Positions 34,472 to 41,940 of a DNA stretch of 64,000 bases are shown here, piece after piece (position 1 is the first letter of the stretch; every line of letters starts with the position of its first letter). The notes under the pieces are model-generated. The model saw only the letters and a program-made list of their open reading frames with translations. It was not told where the DNA came from and did no database searches. Source of the DNA: Hellea sp039977295 (GTDB taxonomy: Bacteria > Pseudomonadota > Alphaproteobacteria > Caulobacterales > Maricaulaceae); assembly GCA_039977295.1 (NCBI GenBank), contig JBDWDN010000012.1:992001-1056000 (forward strand), read 5' to 3'. Position numbers and translations under genes: made by a program.

Positions 34472-36214
34472 ATGACACTTCCTGTTGCAGGCGACATCCG
34501 TTACTCTGGATATCCCACATCACACGTCTTTAACTTCGCTAGAAATAGTAAGAACAAACTCGTTTTTACAAAGATGAAGCATTTGCTTTGGGGAGACTGG
34601 GTCAAAGTTTCTGATTACGATTATATGACCGATGAAAAACGAGATATCCGCAAACCCTCTGAGCAAGATTATGTCACCTCCAAACTCGCCGAGATAAGCG
34701 GCAAGATGGTGCCTGTTCGCGTCAGGGGTGTCAGCGGATATATGTATTTGGAAGATCTGCATCCTGAGCAGCTACTAGAAATAATCTTTCTTGATGTTGG
34801 TCAGGGCGATGGCGCTTTGATGATTACGCCAGAAAATAAGAAATACGTCATCGATGCGGGCAAAGAAGACCATATGTATCGCTATCTAGAATGGCGCTTT
34901 GCAGGTTTCAAAAATTCATTCATGGACTTTGATGGCTTTGTCATTACCCACCCTGACGCCGACCACTATAATGGCTTTTCCGATATAATCGCTAATCCAG
35001 AGGTTCAGGTCAGAAACATCTGGCATAATGGACTTGTCGAACAGTTTAAAGTGACCGCCGGCGGCACCCAAAAGGTTGAGAAAGCCCATCTTTTGGGCCC
35101 CCGAAAAACCGAGAATGGCCAAGGCTTTCTCACGGGGCTCATTGAAACAGATGACGCCTTAATCGCCCACCTCTCGGAAGAAAAACGCTGGGTGAAGGAA
35201 AGTTCCAATCGCCCCAAGCTTTTTCCAAACCTGCTAAACAACGCTGTCAAAGCCCATACAGATACTGGCCAGCGCAGATGTCCGAATATCGAAATGCTAT
35301 CAACCCAGCACGGCGAAATTGTGGACGGAAAAAGCTATCTACCCGAGCACGGCCCCAATACGCCGACGGGCTGCGTCATAGAAGTCATTGGCCCGTTTGT
35401 AGAGCCAGATGGCAACGGCGCGCCCCGCTTACGTGTGTTCAATGACAAACCCATGAAGAAAACAACTTCGATGGACCCGGGGAAAACCAAAAATGGCCAT
35501 TCCATTTTATTACGGCTTGAATATGGAAATCTACGCATTCTCTTTGGCGGCGATCTAAATTCTTCTGCCGAAATGTTTCTATTAGAAAAATATACAGGGA
35601 TTGATGTCTTTGACGATGAACTTGAAAATCTAAATGAGGTCATTGAAGAGGCGAAACCTATCTTCGAAGTCGATGTTGCAAAGTCCTGTCACCATGGCAG
35701 TGCAGATTTCACGGATAGTTTTTTGCAAACTGTCGGCGCGTCGGCAACGGTCGTCTCAAGCGGCGATGAAGAAAGCCATGCACATCCAAGATGCGATACA
35801 ATCGGCGCCCTTGGTCTTCACGGCTATGGACACAGACCGCTTGTTTTCAGCACCGAACTCGCTCGCTCGGCAAAAGAATTTACCAATATGGAAGATACGC
35901 CGTGGTTTAAAGCCGCTAAATTAGAGGGTCAACTTGAGGAAGAAACTGACCCCGCCAAGCGTGAATTCCTCCAGGCCGAAATTGATAAATACACGAAATG
36001 GACAAAAATTCGCAATGTCACCTCTTACGGGGCCATCAACTTACGCTCAGACGGCGAAAAAGTGGTCCTCGCCTACATGCTCGAAAAATCTAGCCGCTCC
36101 CGCAGATGGGATGTTTACACATTGGAAGCCCCGGAAAATGGTAGGTTGAGATATAAAGAGGTCAAGAAAGCCGCAGCGGACGAAAAAAAGCGGCGCGCAG
36201 CCGCAAGTGTTTGA
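34472..36214 (+). CDS. ComEC/Rec2-like metallo-beta-lactamase-fold hydrolase
   Basis: The protein has 580 residues. A first 100-residue part has a bacterial SH3-like look (GKMVPVRVRGVSGYMYLEDL). The metallo-hydrolase core begins at LEIIFLDVGQGDGALMITPE with VIDAGKED, ITHPDADHYNG (metal-binding H, D, D, H), then LRILFGGDLNSS and the late CHHGSADF. This is the soluble domain type found at the end of ComEC, but here without any membrane segment. A long tail (about 470-580) ends basic (KKAAADEKKRRAAASV). The substrate is unknown; relatives cut nucleic acids or phosphodiesters. The gene is single, with no partner in the same direction except the unknown gene at 36935. Confidence 0.75.
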   Translation: MTLPVAGDIRYSGYPTSHVFNFARNSKNKLVFTKMKHLLWGDWVKVSDYDYMTDEKRDIRKPSEQDYVTSKLAEISGKMVPVRVRGVSGYMYLEDLHPEQLLEIIFLDVGQGDGALMITPENKKYVIDAGKEDHMYRYLEWRFAGFKNSFMDFDGFVITHPDADHYNGFSDIIANPEVQVRNIWHNGLVEQFKVTAGGTQKVEKAHLLGPRKTENGQGFLTGLIETDDALIAHLSEEKRWVKESSNRPKLFPNLLNNAVKAHTDTGQRRCPNIEMLSTQHGEIVDGKSYLPEHGPNTPTGCVIEVIGPFVEPDGNGAPRLRVFNDKPMKKTTSMDPGKTKNGHSILLRLEYGNLRILFGGDLNSSAEMFLLEKYTGIDVFDDELENLNEVIEEAKPIFEVDVAKSCHHGSADFTDSFLQTVGASATVVSSGDEESHAHPRCDTIGALGLHGYGHRPLVFSTELARSAKEFTNMEDTPWFKAAKLEGQLEEETDPAKREFLQAEIDKYTKWTKIRNVTSYGAINLRSDGEKVVLAYMLEKSSRSRRWDVYTLEAPENGRLRYKEVKKAAADEKKRRAAASV

Positions 36215-36273
36215 CCTTATCGATGTTGCTATAGGTTCAGCTTAACCTTCTAGAATATGCCTACTGCAAAGGC

Positions 36274-36681
36274 CTATCCCGGCATTTTATCAAAGGCAGG
36301 AATGCTGTCATCCATAATTGTGCATGGAATTTTGGAGCTCGCATAGACGTTAAATTGCGGCTGGACGTGCTCTTTCTCATTGATCCCACCAGCTTTAATC
36401 GCCGTCATTCCAGGGCGTCCAAGATTACCGCCAAACATTTGGGATCCGCATGTCGGGCAGAAGTCCTTCGTCAGCGTATTGCCGCTATCAACGCTGTGCT
36501 CAAAACGCTTCGTTACGCCTGTGATCCTAATGTCTTCATCTTTAACGAAAAGAAGAGTCGCAAAGGCGGAGCCTGAAATCTGCTGACAATCCGTACAATG
36601 ACAATTTCCTTGCATCGCGATGTCTCCATCCGCTTCAAAGCTGACTTGGCCGCAAAGGCAATTTCCGGTTAATTTCGGCAT
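36274..36681 (-). CDS. GFA/CENP-V-family zinc protein
   Basis: The protein has 135 residues from ATG 36681, which follows GGAGCCCC; a longer frame to 36756 adds 25 residues that do not resemble the family. The cysteine pattern is complete: C8 and C10 in CLCGQV, C27, C29 and C32 in CHCTDCQ, C75 and C78 in CPTCGS, which bind two zinc ions. The family was named for glutathione-dependent formaldehyde activation, but most members are of unproven function. It is convergent with the metallohydrolase gene. Confidence 0.85.
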   Translation of the reverse strand: MPKLTGNCLCGQVSFEADGDIAMQGNCHCTDCQQISGSAFATLLFVKDEDIRITGVTKRFEHSVDSGNTLTKDFCPTCGSQMFGGNLGRPGMTAIKAGGINEKEHVQPQFNVYASSKIPCTIMDDSIPAFDKMPG

Positions 36682-36934
36682 GGTGGGGCTCCTGTTTGTT
36701 GAATAATAGCCCGAGGCTTTACTCAAAACCAAGCGAAAAGATAAATCAATCATCACGCAGTTGTAACACTATCCATACAAACTCTGGAAAATAGGGCGTT
36801 AGATATCTACCTAAGCCCTCACTCACAAATGGTCTCGTCAGAATGCCAGCACTAATTGCAAAAGAAACTTTAAACTCAACCAATGAACATGGTTTAAACT
36901 TTCGTTATCTCATAAAGATTGATAAGCCTTTTAC

Positions 36935-38626
36935 ATGCAGCCGTTTGAAAATCGTGAAGAAATAGAACTTTGGTTAAAAACGCAGCCACACGATGTGATC
37001 TCAATTTTTGCAGCGCGAGCGGCGTTACGCAGTCTTCCATTTATTGAAAAATTACTACTGAATAAATCACTAAAGCATTCTGCAGAAGTGTTAATTCTAT
37101 CGTCTTTCTGGTCAATCGCCGCAACTTTACCAAAAGCAAAGTGGATTAAAGAAAAAGAAAAGGACATCTTTCGCTCTGCCGCTAATGCCGCAAATGCAGC
37201 ATCGTCCAGTGCCGCTAAAACCATTGGCAAAAATGTTCCAGCCGCCTACGGTTCGTTTGCCGCTGCCGCCAATGCTGCCGCGGCGGCGGCGGCGACAACG
37301 ACTGACGGCGCAGCTAACGCTGCTGCTTATTCAGCTAAAGCTGCTGCGTACGCCTATCCTGCTATAAATTCGAATGATATTACTGCTAAGGCTGTTACCG
37401 CTGATGGTATTACTACCCTATTTTTCAAAGAGTTTTCTCTGGATCGAGATTTTGTCAATACTGGGCTCTCCTCGTCAGAACTCTTAAAGAAAAAGCTATG
37501 GCAATCTGCCACCAATAAAAGTGAGTGGTCACAATTTAGAAAAGACATTGACCACATGTGGAGCAGTCTGAAGAACTATCTTGTTTCAAGAGAACAAGAT
37601 TGGCGTGTATGGACGGAATGGTACGAAGACCGTGTCGGTGGTAGCGAGCAACAATTATTTAAACTCCCCTTCACGAAAGAAATTGAAGTCGGCATTGATC
37701 CTGAAAATGGGCAATTTGGCCGCGTTACCTTCCCGCCCGAAGATTACGAAGAACCTGCCAAGGTTAACGCTCAAATCAAACAAGTAGTTGAGGATTATTG
37801 GGACAGGCAAAAGCAACTAAAGCAGGACAAAACGGCAGAGACATTTGGCCTCGATGCCGATGGGCAAATCACGCGTACCACATCCGAGACTAGCTCTAAG
37901 CTAGCAGATACGCCCGAACAACGGGAGTGGTATAATAATTTACGCCAAGCCGCTTTAGGCATTAAAGATATTGGCGAGAATGCCCTTGGTAAAGCAGCGC
38001 GTCCCGTCAATAATGTGTTAGATGCCCTGCCTGAAGACATCAACAACGCCAAAGTCGCGAGGCTCTGGCCTGCCGCCAACCGCATCCGAAAACTCAAAGC
38101 CGCGCATGACCGGGCTATTGAGAGTGAAGATGACTATCACCCCAACCGCCTTGCTGACGAAGTGGTGGATGACATTGGGCAATTTGTTGATGTTTATAAC
38201 AATCTTGTGGTCGGAGATGCAGGTCTCAGCGAAAAAGATAAAGCTGCCAAAGGGCCTCAAGAACCAGAAGCGGACATCGAAGCCAGAGAAGCGGCCGCGA
38301 GGGGCATTGAAGCCGCCATTGAACATGGTTTATTCACAGAAGAGGCACAGGTTGTTATTGAAGACGATATCGCTGAAGACCGCGAGATCATCGCGAAGGT
38401 TGAAGCGGATACAGCGCTGACGGTGTTAGAAAGCTTAGCTCAAGCCAACATCCAAATTGAAAAAGAAAATGCTATTCGCGCTATCATTTTGCGTGTGCGT
38501 GAGAACGAAAAATTTGGGGATATCGGAAAAGGGGCGCGATTAGCTATTGGCGCCTCAATTGTCGCGTTTGTCGGCTCAATGTGGCCTGCACTGCTCCGCG
38601 TTGTCATAAAAATATTTGGCTTATAA
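36935..38626 (+). CDS. Unknown protein, alanine-rich, with C-terminal membrane anchor
   Basis: The protein has 563 residues. I do not recognise it. Residues about 80-145 are an extreme Ala/Asn/Tyr low-complexity stretch (for example AAAANAAAAAAATTTDGAAN). The middle is charged and rich in Trp and Tyr (WRVWTEWYEDRVGGSEQQLF). About 440-535 is acidic and likely helical, with AREAAARGIEAAIEHGLFTE. The end ARLAIGASIVAFVGSMWPAL is a membrane helix followed by a short basic tail, so it is probably tail-anchored. There is no ribosome site; TTTAAACT stands twice (36869-36876 and 36893-36900) just upstream. The only same-strand neighbour upstream is the ComEC-like hydrolase; a repeat cluster follows. 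Confidence 0.6.
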   Translation: MQPFENREEIELWLKTQPHDVISIFAARAALRSLPFIEKLLLNKSLKHSAEVLILSSFWSIAATLPKAKWIKEKEKDIFRSAANAANAASSSAAKTIGKNVPAAYGSFAAAANAAAAAAATTTDGAANAAAYSAKAAAYAYPAINSNDITAKAVTADGITTLFFKEFSLDRDFVNTGLSSSELLKKKLWQSATNKSEWSQFRKDIDHMWSSLKNYLVSREQDWRVWTEWYEDRVGGSEQQLFKLPFTKEIEVGIDPENGQFGRVTFPPEDYEEPAKVNAQIKQVVEDYWDRQKQLKQDKTAETFGLDADGQITRTTSETSSKLADTPEQREWYNNLRQAALGIKDIGENALGKAARPVNNVLDALPEDINNAKVARLWPAANRIRKLKAAHDRAIESEDDYHPNRLADEVVDDIGQFVDVYNNLVVGDAGLSEKDKAAKGPQEPEADIEAREAAARGIEAAIEHGLFTEEAQVVIEDDIAEDREIIAKVEADTALTVLESLAQANIQIEKENAIRAIILRVRENEKFGDIGKGARLAIGASIVAFVGSMWPALLRVVIKIFGL

Positions 38627-38639
38627 AACTTACCGCCTT

Positions 38640-38770
38640 CCCTCATTGCAACACCCCGTTCTTGCAATCCTTCTCTTGCCATCGTGTCAAAGGAAATCCC
38701 TATGAGGAGCGAACATTGGATGATGGATTACAAGGCTGGAGCGCCAGCCCGGCAAGCCTTGTAATGAGGG
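38640..38770. repeat. Palindromic element with CCCTCATTGCAA ends
   Basis: CCCTCATTGCAA (38640-38651) and TTGTAATGAGGG (38759-38770) are inverted, 11 of 12 matching. Inside the right part TTACAAGGCT (38728-38737) and AGCCTTGTAA (38755-38764) form a perfect 10-base stem, with a competing GGCTGG/CCAGCC hairpin in between (38734-38749). It may be a small non-autonomous element or a structured terminator of the gene before it. Confidence 0.5.
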
Positions 38771-38794
38771 GCGTAAGGTTTCGGTCGAAGATTG

Positions 38795-38921
38795 TGTAGG
38801 GTGGCATTAGTTAGCGGTTTCGGAGAAACCGTTGGCGTAATCCACCGAGACCGCTTGCATTTGCCTGCGGTGGATTACGTCCGCGTTTAGTCCCGTAAAC
38901 GCAAACTAATGCCACCCTACA
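38795..38921. repeat. 127-base multi-hairpin palindromic repeat (TGTAGGGTGG family)
   Basis: Perfect 18-base terminal inverted repeats TGTAGGGTGGCATTAGTT (38795-38812) and its mirror (38904-38921) enclose three perfect hairpins: CGGTTTC/GAAACCG (38815-38831), CGTAATCCACCG/CGGTGGATTACG (38836-38847 and 38868-38879), and GCGTTTA/TAAACGC (38883-38902). Drawn as RNA it is a closed stem with three arms. A shortened relative stands at 62548-62601. It lies directly downstream of folE on the minus strand and could serve as its terminator. Confidence 0.8.
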
Positions 38922-38929
38922 AGCTTTCT

Positions 38930-39499
38930 CTAATCAACTAACCGCAAAAACTCTGCGCGTTGCTCTGCCTTATGGAACTTCCCAGACAGGGCTGAACTTA
39001 TCATCTTATGCGGTGTTTTGATGCCGCGCATTGTCATGCAGAGATGTTCGCCTTTCGCCATAACGGCGACGTCATCTGTGCCGAGGATGACCTTTACATG
39101 GTTGGCGATGTCAGAGACGAGCTGCTCTTGCAGGGTTAATTTATGAGCGTGTTTATGGGCGATGCGGGCGAATTTTGAGAGGCCTAAGACCTTATCGTCC
39201 GCGATATAGGCGATGGAGACATCGCACCAAAAAGGCAGCATGTGATGCTCACACATTGACCAGACGCGCATGCCTGTGACGGCGACCATTTGGTTGTGCT
39301 TTACGGCGCTAAAAGTGGTGTCGAGCTTACCTGCATCATATTCGACGAACTCTTTCCAGAAGTTGGCAATGCGGCGCGGCGTTTCTTTTAGGCCCTCACG
39401 CGTTGGGTCCTCACCTATCGCCGTTAGCAATTCTGTGACCAATGATTTTACCTTCTCATGGTCGATCTTGCGGGGGGGCTCATTAAAACGTGATGGCAT
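38930..39499 (-). CDS. folE: GTP cyclohydrolase I
   Basis: The protein has 189 residues, normal for the bacterial enzyme. FolE opens GTP to dihydroneopterin triphosphate, the first step of folate synthesis. The zinc ligands are C83 and H86 in MCEHHMLPF and C154 in HLCMTMRGI, and the motif GLSKFARIAHKHA is intact. The start ATG 39499 is followed by a charged lead MPSRFNEPPRKID. The three-armed palindromic repeat stands 8 bases beyond its stop. Confidence 0.95.
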   Translation of the reverse strand: MPSRFNEPPRKIDHEKVKSLVTELLTAIGEDPTREGLKETPRRIANFWKEFVEYDAGKLDTTFSAVKHNQMVAVTGMRVWSMCEHHMLPFWCDVSIAYIADDKVLGLSKFARIAHKHAHKLTLQEQLVSDIANHVKVILGTDDVAVMAKGEHLCMTMRGIKTPHKMISSALSGKFHKAEQRAEFLRLVD

Positions 39500-39582
39500 G
39501 GAATTCTCTTCTAAAATCTATGAGCGAGACGCTCTGTGCTATTCTATACGGATAGGCGGCGTAAATCGATTTACCTTAAGGT

Positions 39583-40002
39583 TTAAGAAAGGGCCGCGCG
39601 TATGGCTTCGACGCGTTTACGGTTTGCGCCGCGGTCAGAATAGCCGACGCGAGACCCCGAGCGAATGTGCCAAATATCTTCCTTATCGTGACGAATTTCG
39701 ACATCATCGACGAATTTGAAAATCTTGGACATATAGGTGGCCGACAGATAGCTATCCGTCTCTGAGGTGATAACGCCGCCTGTCGCGACAATCGCCGCCT
39801 TAATATCATCAAGCGAACCGTTTAGCGGCGCGACCTTTCTCTCGGGCTGCACATCAACTTCGGAGGAGACGCAGTTCGGCGCTGTCCCGGGCTCTGACAA
39901 ATGCCCGTTAATGAGCCCCTTGGCTTTACCTTTTTGCGATTTTAGACCTAAGAGAAAAAACACCACGATGATGAGCCCTATAGCGCTGAGAATGAATTTC
40001 AT
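39583..40002 (-). CDS. DUF1499 membrane-anchored protein
   Basis: The protein has 139 residues. One N-terminal membrane helix (KFILSAIGLIIVVFFLLGL) is followed by the DUF1499 domain with PNCVSSEVD, ATYMSKIFKFVDDVEIRHD, and the signature SGSRVGYSDRGANRKRVEAI near the end. DUF1499 proteins are common in alphaproteobacteria and of unknown activity. The gene follows the hydrolase gene at 12 bases, so both are probably in one transcript. Confidence 0.8.
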   Translation of the reverse strand: MKFILSAIGLIIVVFFLLGLKSQKGKAKGLINGHLSEPGTAPNCVSSEVDVQPERKVAPLNGSLDDIKAAIVATGGVITSETDSYLSATYMSKIFKFVDDVEIRHDKEDIWHIRSGSRVGYSDRGANRKRVEAIRAALS

Positions 40003-40014
40003 GTTCCAGATTTC

Positions 40015-41025
40015 TTATTTATGATTAAATACAATGTCAGAGACGTAATCATCATACCATGTCGGCCCCGTCAAGCTCTGGAAGAAACCATTATGCCCGC
40101 CATTATCATGAATTATGCGCTGGGCATTGTGATTAAGCTCTAATTTTAGAATATCCGCCGTTGGAATGATGCCGTCATCTGCGGCCGTAATAATACTGAT
40201 GGGGACAGGACAGGTCTTCAAATCATGCGGGTCCACGCGGTAGGCATTAAAATAAGCCTCCATCGTTGCGTGCTCAGAATAGAGCGGCATGATCCGTTCC
40301 GTAATCGCTAAGACGCGGTTGGTCTTAATCATATCGTCAAAATCATAGAGATGCGGAAAAGCGGCTTGTTTCTTACGTAAAGAGGCCGTCCATTTTTTAA
40401 GAAAATACCGGCGATAAATAGGGTTCACATCTACCAAAGGCGCGGCGGCCCAAGGGTCAACAACAGGACTAATCGCAAAGATATGTTTCAGGTTTTTGAT
40501 AGATAGATCCCGCAGGCTGCGCGCAATGCGGAGCGCGAAATTGCCCCCTAACGAGAACCCCACAATATAGACGGGCGCGCCGTCAGCTAGCTCTGCGGCT
40601 TGCTTTACCGCGTCAAAGACTTCGTTAAAATGCGTGGAGAGAAATATGCCCTCATTCAGATCATGCGTGTCACCGTGGTCACGGTAATTCATCCGAAAAA
40701 CCGATGCGCCCTGATTAAACATATGCCGCCCGCAAGTCACAACATAGGTGCTGTCTTGAGAACCTTCCCAGCCATGCAGGAAAATCACCAGAGCCTTATT
40801 CTGGGGATTGCGCGAATAGCTCCCGCGCAGGCGGACGCCGTCTTCACAGTGCAATAGCTTTGGCACCGCCACGTCCAGCATCGGGTTCTTGCCGCGTTTA
40901 CGATATTTAAAAGAGGCCATGGCCGTTTGAACAAGCGAGGAGCGCATCCAAAATGGCGGCGCAAAGGGCTTTGGCACCGCCTTGGCGACTAGCTCTTTCA
41001 CGGGGTCTGTAGAAAACGCGTCCAT
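40015..41025 (-). CDS. YheT-family alpha/beta hydrolase
   Basis: The protein has 336 residues. The alpha/beta-hydrolase order is seen: ALVIFLHGWEGSQDSTYVVT (oxyanion side), VFRMNYRDHGDTHDLNEGIF, the nucleophile elbow VGFSLGGNFALRIA with Ser in GFSLGG, an acid in ITAADDGIIP and a histidine in HDNGGHNGFF. The RDHG plus GWEGS combination is typical of the YheT family of predicted esterases. The substrate is unknown. It ends 12 bases before the DUF1499 gene, and the terminator of the upstream gene lies right before its start. Confidence 0.85.
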   Translation of the reverse strand: MDAFSTDPVKELVAKAVPKPFAPPFWMRSSLVQTAMASFKYRKRGKNPMLDVAVPKLLHCEDGVRLRGSYSRNPQNKALVIFLHGWEGSQDSTYVVTCGRHMFNQGASVFRMNYRDHGDTHDLNEGIFLSTHFNEVFDAVKQAAELADGAPVYIVGFSLGGNFALRIARSLRDLSIKNLKHIFAISPVVDPWAAAPLVDVNPIYRRYFLKKWTASLRKKQAAFPHLYDFDDMIKTNRVLAITERIMPLYSEHATMEAYFNAYRVDPHDLKTCPVPISIITAADDGIIPTADILKLELNHNAQRIIHDNGGHNGFFQSLTGPTWYDDYVSDIVFNHK

Positions 41026-41030
41026 AAAAC

Positions 41031-41064
41031 GAAAATAGGCTTGAGCGTTAGAAACTCAAGCCTA
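41031..41064 (-). terminator. Rho-independent terminator of the unknown gene at 41090-41716
   Basis: TAGGCTTGAG (41036-41045) and CTCAAGCCTA (41055-41064) form a perfect 10-base stem. On the minus strand the stem is followed by TTTTCGTTTT. It lies 26 bases beyond the stop of the gene and just before the start of the YheT-like gene. Confidence 0.9.
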
Positions 41065-41089
41065 ATTTAAAATTCATTTTGGCGTGAAA

Positions 41090-41716
41090 TTATGAGGCCA
41101 AGAAGTGATCCGCAACATTTGTATTATCAGCCGATTTCAAACCATATTTTTTGATAAGGTCCAAGATAGCGCCCTTCTCGGCGCTTTGCAGCGCGACGCT
41201 ATGGTGAACAACGCCTTCAATCTTAATCTCAGAAATCTCAGCTGTTACAGCGCCTAATTTATAGGTGTCACGAGACTTAATCGCTTCAAAGTACTTACTC
41301 TTACGCTGCAGAGATTCTGACAGGCTGTCCGCGGTGGCGACACTATTTAGTGATCCCCGAAACCTTGGAATGGACGAGCCGATAGTCGCAGAGGTCGTGC
41401 GTTTCATTGGGAAAGACGTCGTGATAGAGCGCTCCCAAAGCTCAACCGGCTCATTGTCATTTAAAACGGTGCTGTCGCTTATCAGCGAACGAATTTCAAA
41501 CGTTGTGTCGTCGATTAGGCGCGGCATGACATTGCGGCGACCTGGCAAGAGGAAATATTTCTCATTCCGGACTTCCGATGTCACGGACTCAAAATCTGCA
41601 ATAATACGCTCGCGTAGCTCTTGGGTATCGGCTTTAAATGTACGCCATTGGAAAAAACGTTCGGCATAATTATGGCGGCGATGCGTATTTACAGGTCTAT
41701 TATTATGATAAAGCAT
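41090..41716 (-). CDS. Unknown protein, 208 residues, with CtrA-like upstream site
   Basis: I do not recognise this protein with confidence. It has no signal peptide or membrane helix. The N-terminus is basic (RRHNYAERFFQWRTFKADTQ). The C-terminal third, DTYKLGAVTAEISEIKIEGV then SVALQSAEKGAILDLIKKYG and DNTNVADHF, resembles the closing half of CYTH-like (triphosphate tunnel) domains, where strands carry paired acidic residues. The full acidic tunnel is not evident, so this is a weak lead. AAAGGATC precedes the ATG. It is monocistronic, bounded by a strong terminator. A triple TTAA array lies 164-189 bases upstream, suggesting cell-cycle control. Confidence 0.65.
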   Translation of the reverse strand: MLYHNNRPVNTHRRHNYAERFFQWRTFKADTQELRERIIADFESVTSEVRNEKYFLLPGRRNVMPRLIDDTTFEIRSLISDSTVLNDNEPVELWERSITTSFPMKRTTSATIGSSIPRFRGSLNSVATADSLSESLQRKSKYFEAIKSRDTYKLGAVTAEISEIKIEGVVHHSVALQSAEKGAILDLIKKYGLKSADNTNVADHFLAS

Positions 41717-41879
41717 GTGATCCTTTGGGGAAGGTTAGTGTGGGGCGATGCAAACGAAATAGCCGTGGGAAACCATGGCAAGCAGATGACTCAAAAGAAG
41801 GCGTAAGTCTTTCTGATAATTTGGGCGCGAAAATGCATAAGGACGTTTAGCAGAAGGTCAAGAGAAAAGCAAGGTTTTG

Positions 41880-41905
41880 TTAACCTTCACTTAACTCTTG
41901 GTTAA
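41880..41905. promoter_or_regulatory. Tandem CtrA-type binding site
   Basis: TTAA stands at 41880-41883, 41891-41894 and 41902-41905, giving TTAA-N7-TTAA-N7-TTAA, i.e. two overlapping copies of the known CtrA consensus (TTAA-N7-TTAA) of Caulobacter and relatives. It sits 35 bases beyond the pccA stop and upstream of the gene starting at 41716, the only gene it can drive at close range. Confidence 0.6.
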
Positions 41906-41940
41906 ATTTGCGTTTCTTGTAGTGATCGCTACCGCGTTCC

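Larger units (their letters stand above)
38627..38929. other. 303-base gene-free, repeat-filled region
   Basis: Between the alanine-rich protein gene and folE (convergent) there is no coding potential. It holds two unrelated palindromic elements back to back, at 38640-38770 and 38795-38921, listed separately. It looks like a landing place for small repeats. Confidence 0.7.
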
